Under the pieces are notes generated by a model. It made no database searches and was not told where the DNA came from. It saw only the letters and a program-made list of their open reading frames with translations. This document shows positions 50,979 to 60,000 of a stretch of DNA of 64,000 nt, piece after piece. Source of the stretch: Chloroflexota bacterium (GTDB lineage Bacteria; Chloroflexota; Anaerolineae; Anaerolineales; Villigracilaceae); assembly GCA_016213105.1 (NCBI GenBank), contig JACRBN010000016.1, forward strand, positions 331,954-395,953, written 5' to 3'. The position numbers and the translations under genes are program-made. Numbering within the stretch: the stretch's first letter is position 1; every line of letters begins with the position of its first letter.

Positions 50979-50990
50979 GGTTCGAAGTTC

Positions 50991-51030
50991 TCCCCCTCTC
51001 CCCAGTGGGGAGAGGGCAGGGTGAGGGTTA
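50991..51030. repeat. Dispersed CTCTCCC/GGGAGAG repeat abutting a stop codon, copy 2
   Basis: CCTCTCCCC (50995-51003), AGT, GGGGAGAGG (51007-51015), then GCAGGGTGAGGG and TTA (51028-51030), the complement of the ctaB stop codon. The arrangement is the same as at 42974-43011. Confidence 0.8.
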
Positions 51031-51888
51031 GAACGCCGTTATCGCCAGGATGATCATCGAGGCCAGCATGTACAACGAGGCATACTTGAACAGGCCAAAG
51101 TTGACGCGCTCGGATCCCACGCGGAAGGTGGCAAAGGCCAGCAGCAGCAGGCCCGCCGTCAGCACGGCGATCAGGCGCAGGTAGCCCGCGCTGACGCCGA
51201 TCAACACACTGGCCCAGCCGATGGCAATCGCCGCCAGCACCGACGAGACCGCGATGGTCGCGCGCGTGAAAGTCTCGCCGTAGGTGGACGGGAAGGTCGG
51301 CACGCCCGCGTTGGCATAATCCTCGCGAAACTTGATCGAGAAGGTCAGTGTGTGGGTGGGAATCCAGAACAGGATGGCCAGCGCCAGCAAAATACCGACC
51401 AGGTCGATCTGCCCCGTGGCCAGGACGCGCCCCGCAAGGATCGGCATGGCGCCCGAGACGCCGCCCCACACGATGCTCCAGCAGGTGCGGCGCTTGAGCC
51501 ACAGCGTGTACACGATCACGTCGAAGAACCAGCCCGCGAACACGACCAGGCCGTACAGCGGAGCAATCGCCAGCGCGCCGCCCACACCAATGGCCGAGAT
51601 CACCATGCCCACCCAGTACACTTCCGTGCGGCTCAACAGTCCTGCCGCGGCGGGACGTTTGTGGGTGCGCTTCATTTTCGCGTCGATGTCATGGTCGTAC
51701 CACATGTTCATGATGGTCGACCCGCTGATGGCGAGGAAAAGCGTGAGCGAAACCCCCAGCAGGGTGGGCAGCCCGATCAGCGTGCCCGCGCTGAGATAGC
51801 CTGCAATGCCCGTGGCAAGCAGCAACCCCGTTTGGGTGGATTTGATGAGCGGCCAGTAGAGGCGGATTTTGGTCATGAGGGCGGACAT
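51028..51888 (-). CDS. ctaB: Protohaem IX farnesyltransferase (haem O synthase, UbiA family)
   Basis: A 286-residue membrane prenyltransferase that adds a farnesyl group to haem B. The first Asp motif is NMWYDHDIDAKMKRTHKRP and the second region is HTLTFSIKFREDYANAGVP; about eight or nine membrane helices are present. Haem O or A is a cofactor of haem-copper oxidases. Its place directly after a 12-TM histidine-rich protein and a SUMF1-type lipoprotein is the main hint that the cluster builds an oxidase-like complex. AGGAG precedes the start. Confidence 0.93.
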   Translation of the reverse strand: MSALMTKIRLYWPLIKSTQTGLLLATGIAGYLSAGTLIGLPTLLGVSLTLFLAISGSTIMNMWYDHDIDAKMKRTHKRPAAAGLLSRTEVYWVGMVISAIGVGGALAIAPLYGLVVFAGWFFDVIVYTLWLKRRTCWSIVWGGVSGAMPILAGRVLATGQIDLVGILLALAILFWIPTHTLTFSIKFREDYANAGVPTFPSTYGETFTRATIAVSSVLAAIAIGWASVLIGVSAGYLRLIAVLTAGLLLLAFATFRVGSERVNFGLFKYASLYMLASMIILAITAF

Positions 51889-51985
51889 GGTTACTCCTGG
51901 AAAGACATACAGGTAAATTCGTGCCTGGGAAAAGACGGGGAGAGTATACCTGTGTACCTGTATCCCTGTCTACCTGCGCTTCCAC

Positions 51986-52954
51986 TCAACGCGCGCAACG
52001 GAAACCAACGCCCGGGCTGAAATAGGTCGGCGTGGCGTTGTTGCGCACCCACACGCGCAAATCCATGTCGTAGGTGTCCTTCGAGCCGCCGCGCAGGAAG
52101 CGATAGTGCATGCCCTCGTACACGTTGCCCGTCCACTGCCAGACGTTGCCCGCCATGTCATACAGGCCATACGGTGAAGCCGAGTCGACGGTTTGATAGT
52201 CGCCGTATTTCTGTCCGTTGTAGAAACCCACGGGACTGGTGCGCGAACCGAACGAGGCCATATCCTCGAACGGGTCACGGCTGGAGTAGAAATTGGCGTT
52301 CCCGCGCAGGATCTCGTCACCCCACGGGAAGGGACGCTCATCCGTGCCGCGCGCGGCCTTCTCCCATTCGATCTCGGTGGGAAGTCGTCCGCCGTTGGAT
52401 TGGCAGTAGCCCCAGGCGCCGAACCAGGTGACCATCGTCATCGGGTGATTCTCATACCCCGCCTGGACCGTGAAGCGGGCCCCGTCAAACTGAAGTCTCT
52501 GCGACGGGTCGTCCAGCGGGATGTAGACCCAGTCGCCCGCCTTAATCTCCTCCTCGTGATTGACGCCGTGGAACTCGTCCCCAGGGTAGAAACCCACGAT
52601 GGACTCCCCGTCCACTTTGACGGTGCCATCCGCCAGGGCCGCGTTGAGGAAGTCCGCATACTGCGCAGCGGTCACGTCGGTGATCATGATCTCGTAGGCT
52701 TCGGTGGACTCGACATCCTCGTGCTGGCCGAAGTGAAATTCACCCGCGGGGATCCGCGCCCAGGCGTTCGGGTCGATGCCCGTGTCAAAAGCCGGCATCG
52801 GAGCATTCAAATCCACGGGGGCGCAGGCGGCCAGGATCGTCATTGCGAGGAGGGCGACAGCCCGACGAAGCAATCCCGTTTTTCGTCCGTCATTGCAAGC
52901 GTTCTTTGCGAAGCAATCTCCTCGCAATGACATGGAAGAAATAATATTTTTCAT
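51986..52954 (-). CDS. SUMF1/FGE-fold lipoprotein, repeat-derived signal peptide
   Basis: A 322-residue protein with an FGE-sulfatase (SUMF1) domain: GGRLPTEIEWEKAARG, FPWGDE, YDMAGNVWQWTG and FLRGGS are the usual motifs. The pair of catalytic cysteines of true formylglycine-generating enzymes is missing in the C-terminal RVWVRNNATP segment, so the protein is more likely a binding or other non-haem-iron member. The N-terminus is a lipoprotein signal ending in TILAACA. It is encoded by a 93-bp inverted-repeat element (52839-52931). The ATG overlaps the preceding gene by ATGA, which supports this start. Confidence 0.85.
   Translation of the reverse strand: MKNIISSMSLRGDCFAKNACNDGRKTGLLRRAVALLAMTILAACAPVDLNAPMPAFDTGIDPNAWARIPAGEFHFGQHEDVESTEAYEIMITDVTAAQYADFLNAALADGTVKVDGESIVGFYPGDEFHGVNHEEEIKAGDWVYIPLDDPSQRLQFDGARFTVQAGYENHPMTMVTWFGAWGYCQSNGGRLPTEIEWEKAARGTDERPFPWGDEILRGNANFYSSRDPFEDMASFGSRTSPVGFYNGQKYGDYQTVDSASPYGLYDMAGNVWQWTGNVYEGMHYRFLRGGSKDTYDMDLRVWVRNNATPTYFSPGVGFRCAR
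52839..52931. mobile_element. 93-bp MITE-like element within a signal-peptide coding region
   Basis: Perfect 13-bp terminal inverted repeats GTCATTGCGAGGA (52839-52851) and TCCTCGCAATGAC (52919-52931). The GTCATTGCGAGG...GAAGCAATC strings belong to a dispersed bacterial repeat family; a partial relative lies at 44347-44359. It has no coding capacity of its own. Confidence 0.75.
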
Positions 52955-54426
52955 TTCGCCACCTCCTGCGAGAGTTCGTGTTCCTTTTCCTCCGACCAGC
53001 GTCCCTTGGATTTGAACAGGTCGACCAGCCGCCAGACCATGACCACCGCCAGCAGCACCAGCAGCATGCCCAGGCCGAAGTCGATGGCGTACATCAGGCC
53101 GTTGACCAGCGGCTGCTGTTCGGCCTCACCGATGAACAGGCGTTTCATCTCGAAAATGGTGACCGCCGCCAGGGCGACATCCGAAAAGAAGAGGATGCTC
53201 CAGCCATACAACTGGCGGACTTTGCCTTTCAGCCCAAGCATGTCGCCGTAGTACATCAGGATGATGGTGGCGATGATGGCCGAAAGCGCGTGCCAGTGCC
53301 CCGTCAGCTCGATGCGCTCCTCACGGGCCGGCCAAACGCGGAAGATTTCATCAAGTTTGACGGCCATGAAGATGCCTATGCCGCTGGTCGTAAAGTTCAT
53401 GAACAGCATCTGCCAGGTGGGGCCGAACTTGAGCGGGTCGCTGACCATCGCAGCCAGTTTTTGGAGGAAGGTCGGTTTGGCAAGGTGGGCGGTGCCTTCT
53501 GTGGCAAACTTGTTCCAACTCCAGATCAGCAGAAACAGCGCCGCCAGCATGGACGGGGTCGCGCCGACGTAGATGATCATGTGCGCCACGGGTTCGAGCG
53601 GCGTGACCACACCCCACACGCCCAGGTTGAGCACGATACAGCCCAGGATCATCAACGGCATGGCGATCTTGTGCCAGATGCCCTTGAAGTTTAGCCAGCG
53701 CCCGATGATGAGCGTAAGCATGATGGCGATCAGCGCCAGCATGATGTGCAGGTGGCCGATGATCGAGTATTCCATCGCGGTCTTTTCAGGCAGGCGGATG
53801 ATGTTCTCGGCCAGGAAGGTCTCGAAGCCGTGGCCGTAGTAGGAACCAGGCACCGCGCCAAACAGGGCGGAGATAACGGTCGTCACTGCGGCGGTGAAGA
53901 ACGCGACGCGCTCCAGGTCAATGCCTTTTTTGGTGTGCGCGTAACTTGTGTCGGTGGCATAGTATTCTTTATTCCACGGCCAGAGCGCCACACACAGCAG
54001 CACACCCGCGAAAAAGATCAGCAACAGGCCCGTGATATACAACCCGTGGAAGGCCCAGTTGTGGCCGAAATAGGCGAAGCCCATGCCGAAGACCATCGTC
54101 AGGATGTAGCCAACGGTGATGAGCACGCGCACAGACATCTTGAAAAATTCCTTCATCTTCAAGAGGCCCGTCAGCATGTAGGTCTCAATGGCGACCACCG
54201 CCATGGCGATGGAATGGTACAGGATGATGATGCGCCCCTCACGCTCGGACTGCACGATGTCCATGCCGAGCAGTTTGATGACCACCTCACGCACGCCCAT
54301 CTCGGCCATCGGCCCAGACAACATGCCCCAGACCGCCGTGACCATGCCGATCATGGCAATCGCCACCAGGATCAGTCCCTTGGTGGAGCCGAAGAGATAA
54401 TTGGATCGGTCTTTGATAAATTGCAT
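52951..54426 (-). CDS. 12-TM histidine-rich membrane protein, haem-copper-oxidase-like
   Basis: A 491-residue protein from the ATG at 54426. It has about twelve membrane helices. Histidines fall in helices: LYHSIAMAVVAIETYM in the second, IGHLHIMLALIAIMLTL in the sixth and TGHWHALSAIIATIIL in the tenth. The sixth and tenth regions also resemble each other (GHxHxxxAxIAxxL then KG). HxH in a late helix is a feature of haem-copper oxidase and NO reductase subunit I, but the CuB HPEVY and HH motifs are absent, so I do not call it an oxidase. The gene overlaps the SUMF1 gene (ATGA) and is near ctaB. Confidence 0.72.
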   Translation of the reverse strand: MQFIKDRSNYLFGSTKGLILVAIAMIGMVTAVWGMLSGPMAEMGVREVVIKLLGMDIVQSEREGRIIILYHSIAMAVVAIETYMLTGLLKMKEFFKMSVRVLITVGYILTMVFGMGFAYFGHNWAFHGLYITGLLLIFFAGVLLCVALWPWNKEYYATDTSYAHTKKGIDLERVAFFTAAVTTVISALFGAVPGSYYGHGFETFLAENIIRLPEKTAMEYSIIGHLHIMLALIAIMLTLIIGRWLNFKGIWHKIAMPLMILGCIVLNLGVWGVVTPLEPVAHMIIYVGATPSMLAALFLLIWSWNKFATEGTAHLAKPTFLQKLAAMVSDPLKFGPTWQMLFMNFTTSGIGIFMAVKLDEIFRVWPAREERIELTGHWHALSAIIATIILMYYGDMLGLKGKVRQLYGWSILFFSDVALAAVTIFEMKRLFIGEAEQQPLVNGLMYAIDFGLGMLLVLLAVVMVWRLVDLFKSKGRWSEEKEHELSQEVAK

Positions 54427-54595
54427 AGGAAATGCTCCCGAATGGTGTACCCGCCCTAACATATCACATGTCAGGCAGGGCGTCTTTGACAAAAGACAAA
54501 TTATTACAGGGATTCACCACGGAGACCACAGAGCGCACAGAGATCTTTTGATTTTTCTCCGTGCTCTCCGTGTGCTCCGTGGTAAAAGAACCTGG

Positions 54596-55204
54596 CTAAC
54601 CTTTCTTTATGAAGCCGAGCGTGAACGCGCCCGCCATCAGGAAGAGCAGCGGGGTCAGGATCAGCATGACAAACTCCGGGCTGAAAAACAGCAGTTGCGC
54701 GCCCACCGAGATGAAGGCCAGCGCGATGCCGCCCAGTCCGATCAACAGGCCGCCAATGCCGACCCACCAGAAGCCTTTCGGCGCACCCTTGGCAAGGAAC
54801 GGGCCGAGGAAGATGACCAGTCCCGCCACGCCGTGAAGGAGCGGCACGGCAATCTTCTTGAGCGAGTCCATGCCGCCGATGCTGGTGACGGCAATCGCCA
54901 GGAAACCGATCAGCGCAAACCACTTGAAATACTTCTTCCAGGCAGGGAAGTATTCCTCCGCCAGGCCCATAGAAATGCCGAGCGGAATCAGGCTGGCCAC
55001 GGTCAGCACGTAGGGCGATGCCAAAATTCCCAGGCCGAGGAAGATCAGCAGCAGCCCCGAAACCAAAAGCACTGCAAAACCCATCAGGTAGTACAGGTTA
55101 TACAGTGCTTTATGTTGGCTGTAACGCTGGTAGAAATACCAGCACAGGTACGCGGCCAGGCCGCCGGTCAACAGCAGGAAGAGGATATCCTTGATTGGTG
55201 CCAT
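54596..55204 (-). CDS. Unknown seven-TM membrane protein with two Crp-type sites upstream
   Basis: A 202-residue polytopic protein starting at MAPIKDILFLLL (55204), paralogous to the 50373-50978 product. About seven hydrophobic segments are present. AAGGAG precedes the start. Tandem TGTGA-N6-TCACA-like sites lie 51-98 bases upstream of the start, so this gene is the best candidate for direct control by the Crp-type regulator encoded at 56181. The repeat-poor gap 54427-54595 after it shows no gene. Confidence 0.7.
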   Translation of the reverse strand: MAPIKDILFLLLTGGLAAYLCWYFYQRYSQHKALYNLYYLMGFAVLLVSGLLLIFLGLGILASPYVLTVASLIPLGISMGLAEEYFPAWKKYFKWFALIGFLAIAVTSIGGMDSLKKIAVPLLHGVAGLVIFLGPFLAKGAPKGFWWVGIGGLLIGLGGIALAFISVGAQLLFFSPEFVMLILTPLLFLMAGAFTLGFIKKG

Positions 55205-55254
55205 TTGTGCATTCTCCTTGGAGCGGAAATCGGCAACTTCGCGCGGTTGCCATA

Positions 55255-55302
55255 TGTGAATTGTGACACAAGCCAGCCCGCTTTTCTGTGACATAAATCA
55301 CA
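55255..55302. promoter_or_regulatory. Two tandem CRP-type operator sites
   Basis: TGTGA-CATAAA-TCACA at 55287-55302 matches the CRP consensus at 10 of 10 arm positions. TGTGA-ATTGTG-ACACA at 55255-55270 matches at 9 of 10. Their centres are 32 bp apart, three helical turns. Confidence 0.7.
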
Positions 55303-55334
55303 TCCGCCCCACCCCGCCTGCCGCCTGGCTCCTC

Positions 55335-56132
55335 CTACGCGCTAACGTTCCACGCCTCGAGCATCCGCCGCGTGGACGGGAGCGCAAGGTAGATCACCAA
55401 CCCCGTCCCAAACAGGGGCGCAGGCAGGAACATCGAGAAGCGATGCACCTCGAAGAGGGCGTTATGCAGCCCAAGCGGGTAGCCCGCCAGCATGGACATC
55501 GTCCCCGCAAAGATTCCCAGCGGAATCGCCCAGGATTTCTTCTTCAATACCGAAAAGATGAAGATTGCCCAGGCCGCCGCGCCCCACCAGCTGACCTGCT
55601 GGCTCATCACGTACATCCCGTTCCAGAACGGATCATCCTGCGAAGTGGTGTACTTGGCAATCGGCGCAACCCCGTCGATGAAGGTCAGCACGTAGGCCAG
55701 GCCGGCGATGAACGTGAGCGTGATAATCTTCCTGTCCACGCCGCCGATGAAGAGCATCCCAAACCACAGGACGGCGCCCAGCGCAAAGATCGAAAGGGTC
55801 GGCACGGGCAGGTGACTGTCCATGGCGGGGATGGCGGGGAAGAAGCCCACCAGCAGTTGGATGGTCGCGGCGACCACGCCCCAGAACCAGGCCCACTTCT
55901 CCTTGTTGAAGAACCCATACAGCACCGCCGCCCAAATGGCGCCAGCCGTGATGCCGATCCAGCCGAGCACCGCATAAGTCAGGCGCACCGAGGTGGCCTC
56001 GTCGAGGCGGCCGTCCACCGTTTTCGCTTCGATCAGCAGGTTATATTGCTGGGTGAGCAGATAAAGGGTCAGCAGTCCGGTCAGGATGCCGAGCACGGCA
56101 AGGACAGTTCCAAGCTTGTGATTGTTTTTCAT
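55335..56132 (-). CDS. Unknown seven-TM membrane protein heading the cluster
   Basis: A 265-residue polytopic protein starting at MKNNHKLGTVLAVLG (56132), with GGAG eight bases upstream. About seven to eight hydrophobic segments are present, and His and Trp residues are frequent near their ends (MSQQVSWWG, GLHNALFEVHRFSMF). No family recognised. It is divergent from the Crp-type regulator gene, with only 48 bases between the two starts, so the two share control sequences. Confidence 0.65.
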   Translation of the reverse strand: MKNNHKLGTVLAVLGILTGLLTLYLLTQQYNLLIEAKTVDGRLDEATSVRLTYAVLGWIGITAGAIWAAVLYGFFNKEKWAWFWGVVAATIQLLVGFFPAIPAMDSHLPVPTLSIFALGAVLWFGMLFIGGVDRKIITLTFIAGLAYVLTFIDGVAPIAKYTTSQDDPFWNGMYVMSQQVSWWGAAAWAIFIFSVLKKKSWAIPLGIFAGTMSMLAGYPLGLHNALFEVHRFSMFLPAPLFGTGLVIYLALPSTRRMLEAWNVSA

Positions 56133-56151
56133 TCTTGATTCTCCATGTTTG

Positions 56152-56195
56152 TGCCAGTCGTCTGGCAGGTATAATTCTCTGTGAAACATATCACG
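56152..56195. promoter_or_regulatory. Control region of the Crp-type gene
   Basis: TATAAT (56170-56175) lies five bases before a GTG at 56181. TGTGA-AACATA-TCACG (56180-56195) matches the CRP arms at 9 of 10 and covers that start. TGCCAG-TCGT-CTGGCA (56152-56167) is a further perfect 6-4-6 palindrome just upstream of the -10. Confidence 0.6.
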
Positions 56196-56927
56196 ATGCA
56201 TCTTGAAAGTCTTTGCCTTAAAGCAAAGCCATCCATAACGAAAGTCAGGCCCCTCATGGAAGAATTGGAAAGACTCCTGCAAGCCAATTCGGTCTTCGCT
56301 TCACTCCCCCCTGCCGACTTGAAGGAAGTGGCACGGCTGGCCTCGAAACGCGCTTACCAAAAGGAGGAGACCATGATCCTCTACGGGGAGGTATGGCCAT
56401 ACCTCTTCCTGGTGGGGGCAGGCAGCGTGGATGCGGTGAAGGAATCGGCTGAAGGGCGCAATCTGCTGGTCACCACATTTCCAACAGGCGAAATCTTCTG
56501 GGGGCTGGCTTTCTTCCAGGAAGGCGCGGCCATGCCCGTCACCTTGCAGGCGCACGAAGCCAGCCGCCTGTATCTCTGGCCGCGCAACATGGTCATGCCC
56601 ATCCTGGTCCGCAACGGACATGCCGCCTGGGAACTGTGCCGCCTGATGGCCACGCGCATGCAATACGCCAGCGAGAAACTGGAGGGGCTGGCCTTCCAAT
56701 CCGTGGCGGAACGCCTGGCGCGGCTGCTGCTGGAACATTTCGAAAGCGCAGGCGGGTCAGCCATTCCACGGCAACTGACCCTGGACGAAATGGCCGCGCG
56801 CGTCGGCTCCACGCGCGAGATGGTCTGCCGCGCGTTGTACAATTTCTCAGACAGGCAATTGATCGAAGTCACCCGTACCGAATTTGTGCTGCTTGATCAG
56901 GAGGGCCTGAAGCAGTTGTCCGGATAG
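56181..56927 (+). CDS. Crp/Fnr family transcriptional regulator
   Basis: A regulator of up to 248 residues with an N-terminal cyclic nucleotide-binding-type fold (ETMILYGEVWPYLFLVGAGS) and a C-terminal Crp helix-turn-helix (LTLDEMAARVGSTREMVCRAL). The recognition helix has Arg-Glu...Val-x-Arg, the set that in E. coli CRP (Arg180, Glu181, Arg185) reads TGTGA. No Fnr-type cluster cysteines are present. Start choice is open: GTG 56181 (leaderless), ATG 56196, or ATG 56256, where the fold begins. Its own control region holds a TGTGA-N6-TCACG site, so autoregulation is likely. Confidence 0.88.
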   Translation: MKHITMHLESLCLKAKPSITKVRPLMEELERLLQANSVFASLPPADLKEVARLASKRAYQKEETMILYGEVWPYLFLVGAGSVDAVKESAEGRNLLVTTFPTGEIFWGLAFFQEGAAMPVTLQAHEASRLYLWPRNMVMPILVRNGHAAWELCRLMATRMQYASEKLEGLAFQSVAERLARLLLEHFESAGGSAIPRQLTLDEMAARVGSTREMVCRALYNFSDRQLIEVTRTEFVLLDQEGLKQLSG

Positions 56928-57078
56928 GCTTCGTCACAAAACCGGGCGGAATTAAAAACACGAAAAGGCGGGGTTGACCGTATAATTGTTTAATTCCCGC
57001 CATTTTCCCTATGTCCCGATCTCCCACTGCCGCAGACCGCTCCAACCAGACTCCGACCGGCCGCCTGGAATGTGCCCC

Positions 57079-60000
57079 ATGAACTGGCATTTCAATCCCT
57101 TACTCCTGCTTCCCCTGTCATCTGCGCTTCTGGCGGCCTTTTTATGCCGGGCTGGCTGGCAAAGGCGTTTCACCAACGGCGCGCCGGCCTTTTCGCTGGT
57201 CATGCTGGCTGTCGCGATTTGGGCATTGGGCAACGCGATCGAACTCGGCGCAACCGATCTGTCGACAAAAGTATTCTGGCTTGGATTCGAATATATCGGC
57301 ATACTTCTATCGCCTGCCGCGTGGCTGGTTTTTGCCCTGCAAGTCACGGACCACGGTCACTGGTTCTCGCGCCGTATCCTCCTGCTCCTGACCATCGAAC
57401 CGATCATCATTTTTGTCCTACTGCTCACGAGTCAATTTCATCATTTATTTTTGGAACTGAATGTCAGGACGGGCGTCAGCTTCCCGCTCCAATGGGATAC
57501 GGTAGGGGGACCCTTCTTTTGGATCAATATCATCTATTCCTATTGCCTGTTTCTTCTGGGCGGCGCATTGCTCCTGGTGTTTTTGTCGCAGGCCAAAGGT
57601 AAAGCCAGGGGCGGGGAATTGGTCATCATCGCGGGCGTGATTCTGCCCTGGGCGGCGAATGTGCTTTCATTTTTTTACGTACTGCCCATCATCACTGGAA
57701 TTGACCTGACCCCCATAGCCCTCTCCCTGACCGGTCTTGCATTTGGCTGGGCCGTCTTCCGCCTGCATCTGCTGGAGGTTCGGCCAGGCTTGTCAGACTT
57801 TCCCGAAGAACTCGCCGGTTGGCGTTCGCAGGTTTTGGATGGCGTTCTGCGGGGAATTTTCATCATTTGGTTGATCGCGCTGGTCGGCGGCATCAACAAT
57901 GTGATGGATGTCTACAATACCCTGAGCCGCCACTACGCGTCTCCCTTGATTTCCGCGCTTTCGGTGATCTCCATTTTCGTGGCCACCACCGTTCTGCTGA
58001 CGCTCATCACCTTTAATGGCGGCCTGCGCTACAACCTGCGCGCAGGCCTGCTCATCTTCATTCTCTACGTGTTGGGGACAACAGGCCTGCTCAATACGGC
58101 CTTGAGCGGCGACGGGCGGATATTTTTCTTTGCCCTGGTCATTCTCACGGCCATCCTGTTCGATCTGATCGCCAGCCTGTCCATGCTGGCTTTGACCCTG
58201 GTGACATACGTTGCCATCGGCTGGCTCCAGATCACGGAACTGATCGTTGTGCCTGTGGCATTGCAGGCCAACGCCACAGATCCTGCCGCGTGGTTAAGCG
58301 GCGCGGCAGTCTTCCTGACACTCAGTATCGCCGTGTTGACTTCCGCTTCCTTTCTACTGCGCACGTTGGGACGCAGCCTGGACGCCACACGCGAGAGTCT
58401 CAGCCGCGAACAGCGCCTGGCCCTGACCCTGCGCACCCTGTCCAACATCAACCAGCTGATCGTGCGTGAACAAAGCGCGCCGCGCCTGCTGCAACAAATC
58501 TGCGATGAACTGCTTTCCAGCCACGGCTATTCCTTCGTGTGGGTGGGCCTGATCGCAGCGGACGGCGTCACCCTGAAACTGGCCGCCTCTGCCGGCGAAG
58601 ACCAGGATCCGTCGCTTTTCACCACCCGCCTCGACCAGGAAAAGGAAGGCCTGGCGTGCGCGGTCCTGGCCCTGCGAAGGGAGGCCCCCGTGGAGATTTC
58701 CTCCTCCCCGCAGGAGAATCTGTGCCCCAACTGCCCGCGCCTGGCCCGCCACCCCAGGCGGGCTGCCGTGGCCCTGCCTTTGACTCGCGAAGGCCGCAAG
58801 CTGGGCGTCCTGGTCGTGGACCATGCGAATCCTGCCGGGGTTTTCCTCGCGGAGGAGATCAAGCTGCTGTCCGAATTGGCCGACGACATCGGCTATGCTC
58901 TCGAAAAGATCGAGGCCGACCGTCGCCTGCAATTACACGTCCGCCACCAGACGCTGCTGGCAGACCTGACCCGCGTCTCCCTCAAAACCTCCAGCATGGC
59001 CGACATGCTCGGAGTCATGACCGAGCGCCTGCGCGAAGCCCTCTCCGCCGACGGTTGTTACATGACCGTCTGGGATTCAAGCGGAACGCTCCCCCTGCCC
59101 GCGGCAGCCTCGGGCTACCTTAGCGAGACATTCGTACAGGTACGCGCCAGCGAGGATGAGATCAGGATTGCGCACATTCTCAGGGAAAAGGAAACCACCA
59201 TCGCGGCGGAGGATGTGAGCGCCGATCCGCACGTCAGCCCGAGGATTGCGGAACTGCTCTCGATCCACTCCCTGCTGGCCGTGCCCATGACCGCAAACGG
59301 GGTCAACCTGGGCGGCATCTTCCTGACCTTCCACCAGCGGCGCGCCTTCCCACCCGAGGAAATCACCTTCATGGAACAGGCCGGCAGCCAGGTGGCGCTG
59401 GCCATCGCCAAGGGCAGGCTGGATGAGGAGATCCACGCCAGGGCCACTGAACTGGAACAACTCTATACCACCGCCCAGGACATCGCCGCCAGCCTGCTCG
59501 ATCCGCCTGAATTATTGGTGAAACTGGCCCGCCACGTGACCGACGCGCTGGACGTGACCAGTTGCTCCGTGCTGGGCGTCGACCCCGCGGAGGGGCTCTT
59601 TGCCGAACTGGCCGAGTATTGCGCGCACGGCGCTCGTCCCGCCGAACGCATGGACGAAATCGGCAAAACATTCGCAATGGAGAAATATCCCACCGTTGTG
59701 CAAGCCATCCTGGAAGGCCGCACCCTGCTCCTGCACCGCAACGATGCAAACCTGTCAGCCACCGAACGCAACCAATTCTTCGAATACGATGTGCAGAGCA
59801 TGTTATTCGTGCCGCTCCTCTCACGCGGACGCCTGTTGGGCGACCTGGAATTGTGGGAGAGCCGCCGCCGACGCGAGTTCACGCCCGCCGAGATCCAACT
59901 GGCGCAGGCCATCGCCGCTCACGCCGCCTCCATCATCGAAAGCGCCCAACTCTTCGCCCAAACCCGTCAGCGCGAATCCGAACTGGCCAGCCTGCTGAAC

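Noticed and set aside
51986..52838. Active formylglycine-generating enzyme
   Set aside because: The catalytic cysteine pair is absent in the C-terminal segment, so only the fold is claimed.
52951..54426. Canonical cytochrome c oxidase or NO reductase subunit I
   Set aside because: The CuB-site HPEVY and HH motifs are missing. Only a partial HxH resemblance and the ctaB neighbour support a relation.
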